Origin: Deltaproteobacteria bacterium
GTDB taxonomy: Bacteria > Myxococcota > Kuafuiibacteriia > Kuafuiibacteriales > Kuafuiibacteriaceae
DNA: 45,181 nucleotides
Direction: 5' to 3'
NCBI GenBank assembly: GCA_011526105.1
Contig: WYAZ01000006.1
Coordinates: 1 to 45,181 of the forward strand
Position 1 is the stretch's first letter. Every line of letters begins with the position of its first letter. Position numbers and translations under genes: made by a program. The notes under the pieces were generated by a model. The model had not been told where the DNA came from. It saw only the letters and a program-made list of their open reading frames with translations, and did not search any database. Of this stretch, positions 34,440 through 45,181 are shown piece by piece.

Positions 34440-35774
34440 TCAGCGGACTGGAACGGTCCGAACGTAGATGACGGGGTAGCCGTCGGCGGGCTGCCGCAGC
34501 AATCCGGTCAAGAGCGTGTGCTCACCGAGGCGGGCCATGAAGTCGACCCGCATGTCGATGGGCACGGTCGTAGGCCCGCAGAGCAGGCGTCGTTCGGGAT
34601 GAATGAGCTCGATGTCGTTGGAGATGGACGCGACGAGCAGCGCGCCATCGACCTCGAGCATGGCGCCAATGTTGACCGACACGCTGGGGCTCATGTGCGG
34701 AGCCCATGCTCCGCTCGCGTCGGCGTAAATCTCGCCCAAACTCCCCGCGGCCAGCGATCCAAAACCACGAAGGTGAGCCACACGACTGAAGCCGGTGAGA
34801 GGAAGAACCGACGGTTGCTCGAGTCTGAATGCGCCATCCCGAAAGCGAAGCAGTCTCGGTTCACCGAGCGAAGAACCGAGCACATGGCCGGGTTCGATCT
34901 CAAGGAGGTAGTTCGAGCGGTTGTTCGTTCCGTCATCGGGGAACTGGTGGACCGACTGCCAGGCGCGGCCGTCGTGGTGCCACACGACCCGTGTCTGATC
35001 CATGGCCACGATCTCCTGGTGATCGCCCACGCGCGTCACGATCATGCGCTCGAGCGATGTCGTGCTCGAGTTCATGACAAAGCTCAGGGCGAAGGGATCC
35101 TCGCGCGGGCCCTGGAAGATCGAACCACTCGACGTGGCCACCCACAGCTCACCCTCGCTCGCGGTCATGGTTCGAACGTTGCCATCGAGACCCGACAGTT
35201 CGATCTGCTGCATGCGCCTCTCGGCATCGACCCGATAGATCGGCCCGCGATACACACCGATCAACGCGGTGTTGTCATCGAGGGCGGCCCCAAGCCCGAA
35301 GCCCCGAGATGAGAAGGGACCAGGAATGAACACGCTCTCTGTCTCGAGATCGGGGCACAGTCTCGGATCCCGAAATCGTAGATCCCGCATGACTGGGCTC
35401 GGCTCTGCCACCTCTCGCCAACCACCGTCGACGCGCGACTCGAAGATGCGAACCTCCGGCCGCTCGAGTGGCAGTGCGCGGGCCGTTGCGCCCGTCGCTC
35501 CGAGCTCGACCGCTCCTTCCGGCAAGCCCAGCGCCTGGAGCGCCTGGGACTCGAAGACGGCGACACTCACCTCCGCCGCGTTCGGATCTTCGACCTCAAC
35601 TCGCAGAGCTTCCGTGGTCCACTCCGAGAAGATCCACAGTCGCACCTGGCTCGTCTCCTCCAGGACCACCACCGACGCGCCCACGACCGGCGGTGGCAGG
35701 AGGAGGCGCGAGCTGTTCTCGCACCCCGCGAGCACAAGCAGCAGTGAGAGGGGTGTCTTGACGGCGTTTGTCAT
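34440..35774 (-). CDS. Lipoprotein, propeller-like (paralogue B)
   Basis: A 444-residue lipoprotein starting at ATG 35774 (MTNAVKTPLSLLLVLAGC, Cys18). Its ATG overlaps the stop of paralogue C (ATGA). The N-terminal domain (about 25-120) contains the shared FESQALQALGLPEG motif. The remainder is propeller-like with repeated strands: NTALIGVYRGPIYRVD, ELWVATSSGSIFQGP, GSLAAGSLGEIYADA and GALLVASISNDIELIH. It ends 45 bases before the GntR start, so the GntR promoter sits directly behind it. Function is unknown. The longer frame upstream of 35774 runs through paralogue C in another frame and is not coding. Confidence 0.75.
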   Translation of the reverse strand: MTNAVKTPLSLLLVLAGCENSSRLLLPPPVVGASVVVLEETSQVRLWIFSEWTTEALRVEVEDPNAAEVSVAVFESQALQALGLPEGAVELGATGATARALPLERPEVRIFESRVDGGWREVAEPSPVMRDLRFRDPRLCPDLETESVFIPGPFSSRGFGLGAALDDNTALIGVYRGPIYRVDAERRMQQIELSGLDGNVRTMTASEGELWVATSSGSIFQGPREDPFALSFVMNSSTTSLERMIVTRVGDHQEIVAMDQTRVVWHHDGRAWQSVHQFPDDGTNNRSNYLLEIEPGHVLGSSLGEPRLLRFRDGAFRLEQPSVLPLTGFSRVAHLRGFGSLAAGSLGEIYADASGAWAPHMSPSVSVNIGAMLEVDGALLVASISNDIELIHPERRLLCGPTTVPIDMRVDFMARLGEHTLLTGLLRQPADGYPVIYVRTVPVR

Positions 35775-37105
35775 TCGCACCGTCGGCGTCGAGCGATGTA
35801 GAGCCGCTCTCCATCCGAAAGGTACGCGGCCGTGCAGTCGGAATGTTCGGTCCAGCTCGTGTATCGGACGCCGGCCGGGGGACGCAGATCCTCCACGACC
35901 TGAAACGGCGTGAGCTCGAGCGGAGTATGGCGGGTGACCAGGGTCGTGCTCGGAAGTACGTCGTCGCCGAACTTGCGGAAGAGCAACAGATGCCAACCAT
36001 CGCAGGAGAGGTTCGGGCGTGCGAACGAGGCCACGTTCCCGAGCCGCATGCCGGGGTCCGGGCTGAGCGTGGGCGTGAGAGAGATGTCCGCCGAGAAGTC
36101 GACTGCGCCGGGTTCGGGGCTGCCACGCCGGAAGAGCGTGAGCTTGTCTGGGACGCCCGACCAAAGCAGCACCATGGTCGGGTCGAGCATGATGAGTGGG
36201 TCCAACATGTCCTGCGCGTCGAGACCCGAGATCGCAAAGCTCGCCCGAGAGAAGGGGGCGTTTAGGCTGGAGCGCTGGCTCACGAACACCTGCTCTGATT
36301 GTCTTCCCTCGGGAAGCGCGGAGAAGATCAGCTCGAGCCCGTCACGCGTCACGGAAGGACGTGAGACATGCGTGAGCTCGGTCGGCGGCAAGTTGTCGAG
36401 CTTGGTCAAGCTTGCGAGCTCGGCGGTCGACGCATCGATGAGTCGCACCTTTGCGTGATCGCCGCGGCTGGCGGGCCCGGTCGAGGTCGAGGCCCAGTGC
36501 CGTGTGAGGAAGTAGAGCCAGACCTCGCCCCCCTCACGCACCGTAGACACGCCGTCATGCGGGGAGACCGAGTCGAGCCCCGTCCAGGGCTCGGGTGGAT
36601 CGAAGCAGAAGTCTCGCGCGCAGTCTCCGGTGCATCCGTTCGGTACGCAGTACTCTCGGCCTCCGCGCGACACCTCGGTGCAGCCCTCGGGATGCGGATA
36701 GAGATGAGAAAGAAGCGGCTCCCCCAGCTCATCGACGCGCTCGAACTCCGCCCCGTCGTCACCCTCGAGTGTGAGTTGATACGTCTCGAGAAACGGAGGC
36801 AGAGGATCGAGGGAGCTACGAGCCCCAACCGAACCGGCCTCGAGTCCAAGCGCGGCGAGTTCTTCAGCGTAGAAAATGAGACTCAGCTCAACCGCAGACC
36901 CTCCGCTGACCTCCCGAGTGAGAAGAGGGGCGCCGGCGCGGAGTTCCTGGGCGGTCACGATGAGTTCCTCACCCGCAGCGATGGCGATCAGGAGAGAGCG
37001 CGCGCCAGGGACCTCGGGCGACTGGATGTGCTGGAGCTGGTTCGTCTCGCAGGCCAGGAGACACAGGAGCCCCATGGGAGCGAGCGTCGAGCCCCGAGGT
37101 GGCAC
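35771..37105 (-). CDS. Lipoprotein (paralogue C), first of the lipoprotein pair
   Basis: From a GTG at 37105 the protein has 444 residues and a lipoprotein signal (MPPRGSTLAPMGLLCLLAC, Cys19). The frame is open further back but without a signal. The N-terminal domain carries the shared YAEELAALGLEAG motif. A Cys-rich segment follows (EGCTEVSRGGREYCVPNGCTG, then CARDFCFDPPEP). The rest resembles a TolB/WD40-like propeller (PSVTRDGLELIFSALPEGRQ, NLSCDGWHLLLFRKFG). The Cys-rich insertion is absent from A and B. It is translationally coupled to B by an ATGA overlap. It is divergent from the small gene at 37276. Confidence 0.7.
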   Translation of the reverse strand: MPPRGSTLAPMGLLCLLACETNQLQHIQSPEVPGARSLLIAIAAGEELIVTAQELRAGAPLLTREVSGGSAVELSLIFYAEELAALGLEAGSVGARSSLDPLPPFLETYQLTLEGDDGAEFERVDELGEPLLSHLYPHPEGCTEVSRGGREYCVPNGCTGDCARDFCFDPPEPWTGLDSVSPHDGVSTVREGGEVWLYFLTRHWASTSTGPASRGDHAKVRLIDASTAELASLTKLDNLPPTELTHVSRPSVTRDGLELIFSALPEGRQSEQVFVSQRSSLNAPFSRASFAISGLDAQDMLDPLIMLDPTMVLLWSGVPDKLTLFRRGSPEPGAVDFSADISLTPTLSPDPGMRLGNVASFARPNLSCDGWHLLLFRKFGDDVLPSTTLVTRHTPLELTPFQVVEDLRPPAGVRYTSWTEHSDCTAAYLSDGERLYIARRRRCE

Positions 37106-37275
37106 GCACGCAGCGTACCACGACGTCGTGCAGCGACTTCGACCGGAAGGCGGCTGCAACGAACCGGGTGCAGGATGCCCTCGGCTGCACAGCCGCCACG
37201 TGCCCCTACGGCCTGCAGCCCCGCGGACTTCCCACCAGAAGACAGCATCCCACATCGACTGGCGTGCTCCTTGCG

Positions 37276-37605
37276 GTGTCGACCTCGGTGTCGATCGCGC
37301 ACGAGCCGAGCCGGTTTCGCCCCACCCACCGGGTGGAGATCTTCGATCGCTTCCAAGAAGGCCTTCAGGGTTGTCCGGTCAAGATCGCCGAGGTCTCGAG
37401 CGATGGGATTCAGGGTAGGATCCGCATCCTCGACGAGCGCTTTCGCGGCCTCATCGAGGGCCTCTTCTCATTGGGCTCGCTCGTGATGGAGCGGGAAGCC
37501 CCGGAGCCCCGAATCGAGACCTACTCGCTCGATGGGATTCGGCAGGTCATCGACCATGAGCTCGGCGTGCACGACCTCTACGCTGCGGTCGAGGGCCTCG
37601 AGTAG
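37276..37605 (+). CDS. Small hypothetical protein (about 109 aa)
   Basis: A compact, well-structured sequence ends at TAG 37603-37605: THRVEIFDRFQEGLQG, CPVKIAEVSSDGIQGRIRIL and FRGLIEGLFSLGSLVMERE. The composition is that of a folded cytoplasmic protein, and third positions are G/C rich. No family is recognised. GTG codons at 37264, 37276 and 37288 could all start it; none has a clear ribosome-binding site. I use 37276. It is divergent from lipoprotein C and converges on sucB with 13 bases between stops. Confidence 0.5.
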   Translation: MSTSVSIAHEPSRFRPTHRVEIFDRFQEGLQGCPVKIAEVSSDGIQGRIRILDERFRGLIEGLFSLGSLVMEREAPEPRIETYSLDGIRQVIDHELGVHDLYAAVEGLE

Positions 37606-37618
37606 CGCACGCTTCGGC

Positions 37619-38818
37619 TCACACCTCGAGCAGAAGACGCGCCGGCTCCTCGAGCACCTGTTTCATTCGAACGAGGAAGCTCACCGCCTCACGGCCGTCG
37701 ACGACCCGGTGATCGTAAGAGAGCGCCAGGTACATCATGGGCCGAATGACGATCTGACCGTCGCGCACGACCGGTCGCTCCTGAATCGCGTGCATGCCCA
37801 GGATCCCGCTCTGCGGAGGGTTGAGAATCGGAGTGGACATCATGGAGCCGTAGACTCCGCCGTTGGAGATCGTGAACGTGCCGCCCTGGAGCTCGTCAGG
37901 CTTGATGCGGTTGATACGCGCTCGCTCCCCGAAGTCTGCGATCGTTCTCTCGAGCTCGGCAAAGCTCATGCGCTCCGCGCCCCTCAGCACCGGCACGATG
38001 AGCCCCCGGCCGCCGCCTACCGCGATGCCGATGTCGTAGTAGTTCTTGTAGACGATGTCGTCGCCGCGAATCTCCGCGTTGACCCCCGGGAACTCCTTGA
38101 GCCCTTCGATGGCAGCTTTGATGAAGAAGGACATGAAGCCGAGCTTCACCCCGTAGCGCTTCGTGAAAGCCTCCTGGTGCTGCTTCCGAAGCGCCATCAC
38201 GACGGAGAGGTCGACCTCGTTGAAGGTCGTGAGAATCGCAGCGGTGCGCTGCGCCTCGACCAACCGCTCCGCGATCTTCTTGCGAAGCGGCGTCATGGGC
38301 ACCGACTCTTCCTCTCGGGAGAGAACGGCCCCCGTGGGCGCTCGGGCGGTGACCCCACCGGTCAGTCGCTTCACGTCCCCGAGGGTAAGGAGGGTGTCTT
38401 CAGCCAGGCCGAGCGTGCTCGGATCGACGCCAGCCTCACGCAGCGCCCTTCGCGCGGTCGGCGTGGCTCTGGGTTGGACCAGAGGGGCGGCCGGCGGGGC
38501 CACCTTCGCGGCGACCGGAGCGGGCGGCGGAGCTCTCGGAGCCGGTGGCGCGGTCGGGGCTCCGTCTTCGGGGCGGGCGGCGGACTCATCGATGAGCGCG
38601 ATGACATCACCGACCGCGGCGGAGTCTCCGGTGCCCTTGAGCCGTTTGGACAGTTTCCCGGCTGCGGGGGCCACGATTTCGATGTCGGCCTTCTCGGTCT
38701 GTACTACTGCCACGACTTCGTCGGTGTCGACCCACGCCCCTTCCTCCTTGAGCCACTCGGAGACGATGACCTCCGTGATCGATTCGCCAGCGGACGGGAC
38801 CTTTAGTTCGATGGTCAT
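37619..38818 (-). CDS. sucB: Dihydrolipoyl succinyltransferase, E2 of 2-oxoglutarate dehydrogenase
   Basis: E2 of the 2-oxoglutarate dehydrogenase complex moves the succinyl group from E1 to CoA. The 399-residue protein has a lipoyl domain (1-77) with the lipoylated Lys43 in [11 protein letters not shown] Pro/Ala-rich linker follows, then an E3/E1-binding peripheral domain (about 119-140, [18 protein letters not shown]). The catalytic core has [40 protein letters not shown] and the active-site [15 protein letters not shown] with its His and Asp. It starts three bases after the sucA stop, so the two are one operon. No lpd (E3) is in the window. Confidence 0.95.
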   Translation of the reverse strand: MTIELKVPSAGESITEVIVSEWLKEEGAWVDTDEVVAVVQTEKADIEIVAPAAGKLSKRLKGTGDSAAVGDVIALIDESAARPEDGAPTAPPAPRAPPPAPVAAKVAPPAAPLVQPRATPTARRALREAGVDPSTLGLAEDTLLTLGDVKRLTGGVTARAPTGAVLSREEESVPMTPLRKKIAERLVEAQRTAAILTTFNEVDLSVVMALRKQHQEAFTKRYGVKLGFMSFFIKAAIEGLKEFPGVNAEIRGDDIVYKNYYDIGIAVGGGRGLIVPVLRGAERMSFAELERTIADFGERARINRIKPDELQGGTFTISNGGVYGSMMSTPILNPPQSGILGMHAIQERPVVRDGQIVIRPMMYLALSYDHRVVDGREAVSFLVRMKQVLEEPARLLLEV

Positions 38819-38821
38819 CTC

Positions 38822-42103
<3,282 letters not shown>

Positions 42104-42222
42104 GATCGGACTACAGTCCTACCCAGAGTCCGTGGTTCACGCCAGGGCTGGCGGGCCGTGGCGCGGTTTCACCTGCACAGGGAGCCAAGTTTGGCGCGTG
42201 ATCGGCCAGGTCCAGGACTGAG

Positions 42223-44997
42223 CTAAGGTCGGTACGCCTCGGGGTAGCCGTTCGTCGTGTACTCGACCAGGGACACGTTCGAGATCACGCCGTCCACGAA
42301 CGTTCCGGAGGACGGAATGATCGGGCCGTGGCCCTGATAGCTCGCGAAGTTCGGCGTGAACAAGCAGGTCTCTCCTGACTCACACAAGAGGTTGTCGTTG
42401 CCGATGAAGTCACGCAACACCTCGCGCGCATGCAGCAGAAACGTCACGCGACAGTAGGGATAGGAGTGGGTCGCGTCCGCCGGCAGGATCTCCACGTGGC
42501 GAAACAGATCCTGGCAGTGAGCCGTGGTCATGCCCTGGAATAGACCGGTCGAGAAGTCGACGGTGACTACGTTGTCGCCGTTTGGTCGCGCTGTGGTGGG
42601 CCTATAGAGGATCTGATCTGCGCTGGTCCGCAGTGAGTAGTCGTAGACCTGGCAACCAAGCGATCCCTGAGCCGCCGCGTTGCAGGCACCTTGCGCGAAG
42701 CAATCCGGGGTGGCCGCGCCTTCCGCGCCCCAACCCATGTATGGCTTCTCGAAGTTGTTCCAATCCGTGATGCTCGCAAAGGTCGCCAAACCATCGATGT
42801 TGTCGCTGGTGTTGACTGGATCGTCCGTCGCGCGCGTGCGGAAGAAACCACCCATGCCGCTCAGGCCAATCACCACAGTATCCGAGTTGGTGTCGGCGAT
42901 GCACGAGAACGGCGCCATGGTCGTCGTGCGCAGGCCGTCCGGTGCGCCGGTCAGTGTGGTGCGCGAGCCATAACAATCACCGGGATTGGGGCGCTGAGGA
43001 AATCCGTTCTGATAACATCCCATACCGGTGTAGAAGTTCGTCGGAGGATTGCCGCCGTTTTGGCCGGTGTAGAACCCGCCGCTAAAACGATGGCCGGAAT
43101 TGCTGGACTCAAACAGAACACCGTAGTGGGTGTTGGCGAAGATGGCGGCATCGATGATCGTGGAAGTGATGTTGGTGGGAGGGTTGATTCCGCTCACCAT
43201 CGTGAGTCCGGAGGCCCAATTCTGTGTGGAGGCCACACCGATCACCACCGCGCTGTACCGCGTGGTGATGCCGTTGCCGACGTTGTTGGCGGCCGTGGCG
43301 TGCATCAGAATGGCGCCGTCGCCGACGAAGATGCCGTTCGTGAAGGAACCAGGTGGATGCGAGTGGTTGTGAGCGACCGTGATGTCCGCCGCGACGCTGT
43401 TGCGCCCGATCTCGAGGCCAGAAACGTTGGAGAAGCCGGTCAGGCTCTCTACCACGCCGCGCACAGAGAGCGCGCCCAGCGAGCTGCAGCCTCCAGCGCG
43501 AAGATCGCGAACCAGATTGCCGGAACTTCCTCCGCTGAGTTGGTCGAAGTAGAAAGCCGTGGGCGGATTCTGGGAAGCGCCGACGCACGCGACGCGACCG
43601 TGTTCGACCCGACTGTTGTGAAAGTCATAGAATTCAAAAGCAGATGAGGACGCAAGTCCAGTGTGCTCGAAGTGCCGAACCACGCCGAACAGCGCTTCGA
43701 AGCGTGACGTGACCTGACCGTCGCTGCCGACGATCGCACCTTCGAACCACTGGCCGACCTCAGAGCGGCCGAACGCTGCCGCGCCGCCTTCCATGTGCAC
43801 GGGGTAGATGGAGGGGCCGACGGGTCCGATCTTTCGACCGGGCTCGATGATCAGCGCGTTGCCGGGGCCGCGAATGTGATAGCCCGCGGTCGTATCGGCG
43901 GACACCAGATAGATGGTCCCGGTGGACTCGACCACGATGCCGTCGTTATCGATCACCACTGGGTTTGTCCACCACTGCTCCATGGGCGTGGAGCTGAGGC
44001 CCGTGCCTCCGTCGAAGAACGTGATCGAGTTGGGCCGCCAGGCGCCGCTCGTGAAGTCGAGCAGCGCGGCCATGCGCACGTCCTCTTTCAGCTTGGTCGA
44101 GACCATGGTGGCCACGTTGTTGCGCACCACGCAGGTCCACTCGAAGGCGGAGAGCGCATCGGTCGCGGTGAGGTTTGCGCAGCTGCTTCGGCCCATGACC
44201 GGGGCCGCGCGCATCTCGCCGCCGTGGATGCACTGGGAGTAAGAGCTCTTTGTGGCCGACACCGCGTTCGTGCAGGGCGCGTTCGTGGCGGAGAACCAGT
44301 CGGCGCCGTCGTTGATGACGTACTCATTCCAATTGGGTGCGCCGGGATAGAACGGCTGGACCACGTTCGCCGAAGCCGAACGCGCCACCACATAAAAGCT
44401 GAAGCTACTGGTCATCACCGTCGCGGTGCTGCCCGCGATGACGGGTGTAGCGACCACGTCCCAGGTCGTGTCAGCGGGACCGTCGAGCACGAGCACGGTG
44501 TCCGCGCTGCCACTAAAGGCCAGCGACAAGGTGACCGGCATGGCGAACGTCGTTCCGTGCGGGGTGAAAGCGTAGATCGGAGAGGCCGCGGCATACTCAC
44601 CTGGCAACGGCGTGGGTGGGGTTGCGGACTCTGCGACGCCGATCTCCACGTCCGCACTGAGCGCGCCCGCAGGAATGGTCACGCTGCCGTTGCTCGAGTC
44701 GACGGTGCCGCCGCCCGGCCCGATCGTGCCGCTGGTCGACGCATCGCCGTCGGAGGCATCCCCGCCCGAGGCATCGCGGTTTCCGCCGTCGGTCGTTGGG
44801 CCTGCGTCCCCGGTGATGCCGTTGTCTCCGGCCGTGGCGTCGTTGTTCGCGGCGGCGTCTCGCGTGGCACCGTCAGCGACCCGCGCATCGACCCCGCCCG
44901 ATCCGCCATCATTCCCAGGCGTGTCGTCATCCCCGCAGCTCGGGAGCAAGGCGCCCGCGACGATGCAGAAGAACAGCTGAGATAGACGACGTGCCAT
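42223..44997 (-). CDS. Large lipoprotein with ZU5-like and beta-helix regions
   Basis: A 924-residue protein with a lipoprotein signal (LFFCIVAGALLPSC, Cys21). It is followed by a 65-residue Asp/Gly/Ala/Ser linker (GDASDGDAST), as in other myxobacterial surface proteins. Residues 88-200 are a ZU5-like beta domain (GTIGPGGGTVDSSNGSVTIP, ALSADVEIGVAE). From about 380 to 680 there are short repeating strands with Asn/Gly/Ser ladders (GIFVGDGAILMHATAANNVG, NITSTIIDAAIFANTHYGVL), typical of a right-handed parallel beta-helix as in pectate-lyase-like or CASH-domain proteins. The C-terminal 200 residues contain Cys pairs and end in a beta domain. There are no clear catalytic residues. A surface or matrix role is probable. 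It lies 119 bases upstream of sucA on the same strand. Confidence 0.75.
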   Translation of the reverse strand: MARRLSQLFFCIVAGALLPSCGDDDTPGNDGGSGGVDARVADGATRDAAANNDATAGDNGITGDAGPTTDGGNRDASGGDASDGDASTSGTIGPGGGTVDSSNGSVTIPAGALSADVEIGVAESATPPTPLPGEYAAASPIYAFTPHGTTFAMPVTLSLAFSGSADTVLVLDGPADTTWDVVATPVIAGSTATVMTSSFSFYVVARSASANVVQPFYPGAPNWNEYVINDGADWFSATNAPCTNAVSATKSSYSQCIHGGEMRAAPVMGRSSCANLTATDALSAFEWTCVVRNNVATMVSTKLKEDVRMAALLDFTSGAWRPNSITFFDGGTGLSSTPMEQWWTNPVVIDNDGIVVESTGTIYLVSADTTAGYHIRGPGNALIIEPGRKIGPVGPSIYPVHMEGGAAAFGRSEVGQWFEGAIVGSDGQVTSRFEALFGVVRHFEHTGLASSSAFEFYDFHNSRVEHGRVACVGASQNPPTAFYFDQLSGGSSGNLVRDLRAGGCSSLGALSVRGVVESLTGFSNVSGLEIGRNSVAADITVAHNHSHPPGSFTNGIFVGDGAILMHATAANNVGNGITTRYSAVVIGVASTQNWASGLTMVSGINPPTNITSTIIDAAIFANTHYGVLFESSNSGHRFSGGFYTGQNGGNPPTNFYTGMGCYQNGFPQRPNPGDCYGSRTTLTGAPDGLRTTTMAPFSCIADTNSDTVVIGLSGMGGFFRTRATDDPVNTSDNIDGLATFASITDWNNFEKPYMGWGAEGAATPDCFAQGACNAAAQGSLGCQVYDYSLRTSADQILYRPTTARPNGDNVVTVDFSTGLFQGMTTAHCQDLFRHVEILPADATHSYPYCRVTFLLHAREVLRDFIGNDNLLCESGETCLFTPNFASYQGHGPIIPSSGTFVDGVISNVSLVEYTTNGYPEAYRP

Positions 44998-45036
44998 GGG
45001 GCGCCGAAGCTAGCAGCGGGCGTTCCGGCCTGCTAG

Positions 45037-45181
45037 CGTCCCGTCCGAGAAGTTCGATCACGTTCGCGCTTGTCCTTTTCGCCCCTGGCCGACGCGCGGC
45101 CTGCGGCCGCCCTTTCGGGCTCCTCGGTCATTGGGGGCGACCCAACTCCCTTCGTAGCGCGCCGACCAGCGACGAAAGATA
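45037..45181. mobile_element. MITE-like element, second copy (cut by the window edge)
   Basis: Bases 45037-45181 match 29723-29867 with four substitutions in 145, all transitions. The left flank is CTAG (45033-45036), the same target as the first copy. The right end lies outside the window. It lies just upstream of the beta-helix lipoprotein gene and could affect that gene's promoter. Confidence 0.85.

Overview
The window reads as chromosomal DNA of a high-GC myxobacterium (Myxococcota, probably Polyangiales/Sandaracinaceae-like). The phylum call is inference. It rests on a MYXO-CTERM-type sorting tail (gene at 10453), many lipoproteins with Asp/Ala/Gly-rich 'DAG/DAS' linkers, MopE-like and FG-GAP secreted proteins, two transmembrane eukaryote-type Ser/Thr kinases, and an aerobic benzoyl-CoA (box) operon. 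No rRNA, tRNA or CRISPR array was seen.

Layout. 1-2025: 3' end of an unidentified gene, then an M4 (thermolysin-family) lipoprotein protease broken by what look like four single-base losses. 2188-5745: O-antigen ligase-like membrane protein, palindromic REP-like repeats, a 4'-phosphopantetheinyl transferase, a nested palindrome and radC. 5883-19537: surface/secreted proteins (ASH-domain lipoproteins, a MYXO-CTERM protein, a VWA lipoprotein, an FG-GAP lipoprotein) mixed with a membrane Ser/Thr kinase, a TPR protein and an acidic unknown. 19534-23505: boxB and boxC, divergent from boxR, with a perfect 8+6+8 palindrome on the promoter. 23432-28397: class II DAHP synthase behind a zinc-ribbon/kinase/WD40 fusion. 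28796-29908: RNase Z-like gene with an altered metal motif, followed by a 182-bp MITE with TIRs; a second copy runs off the right edge.

29990-37105 is a co-oriented seven-gene minus-strand block: two lipoproteins, a GntR/FCD regulator, a four-helix membrane protein, a small protein, a GMC oxidoreductase and a third lipoprotein. Most junctions are ATGA overlaps. The three lipoproteins look like diverged paralogues. I infer a cell-envelope oxidation module of unknown substrate under local GntR control.

37619-42103 is sucA-sucB (2-oxoglutarate dehydrogenase E1 and E2). The E1 is unusual: a complete cyclic-nucleotide-binding domain with an apparently intact phosphate-binding cassette lies between the N-terminal E2-binding segment and the catalytic core. 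This suggests direct second-messenger control of a TCA-cycle enzyme and is the most striking observation here. The window closes with a large beta-helix lipoprotein and the second MITE copy.

Start choices rest on signal peptides, ribosome-binding sites and overlaps seen in the sequence. Family calls are from motif recognition only; no database search was possible.
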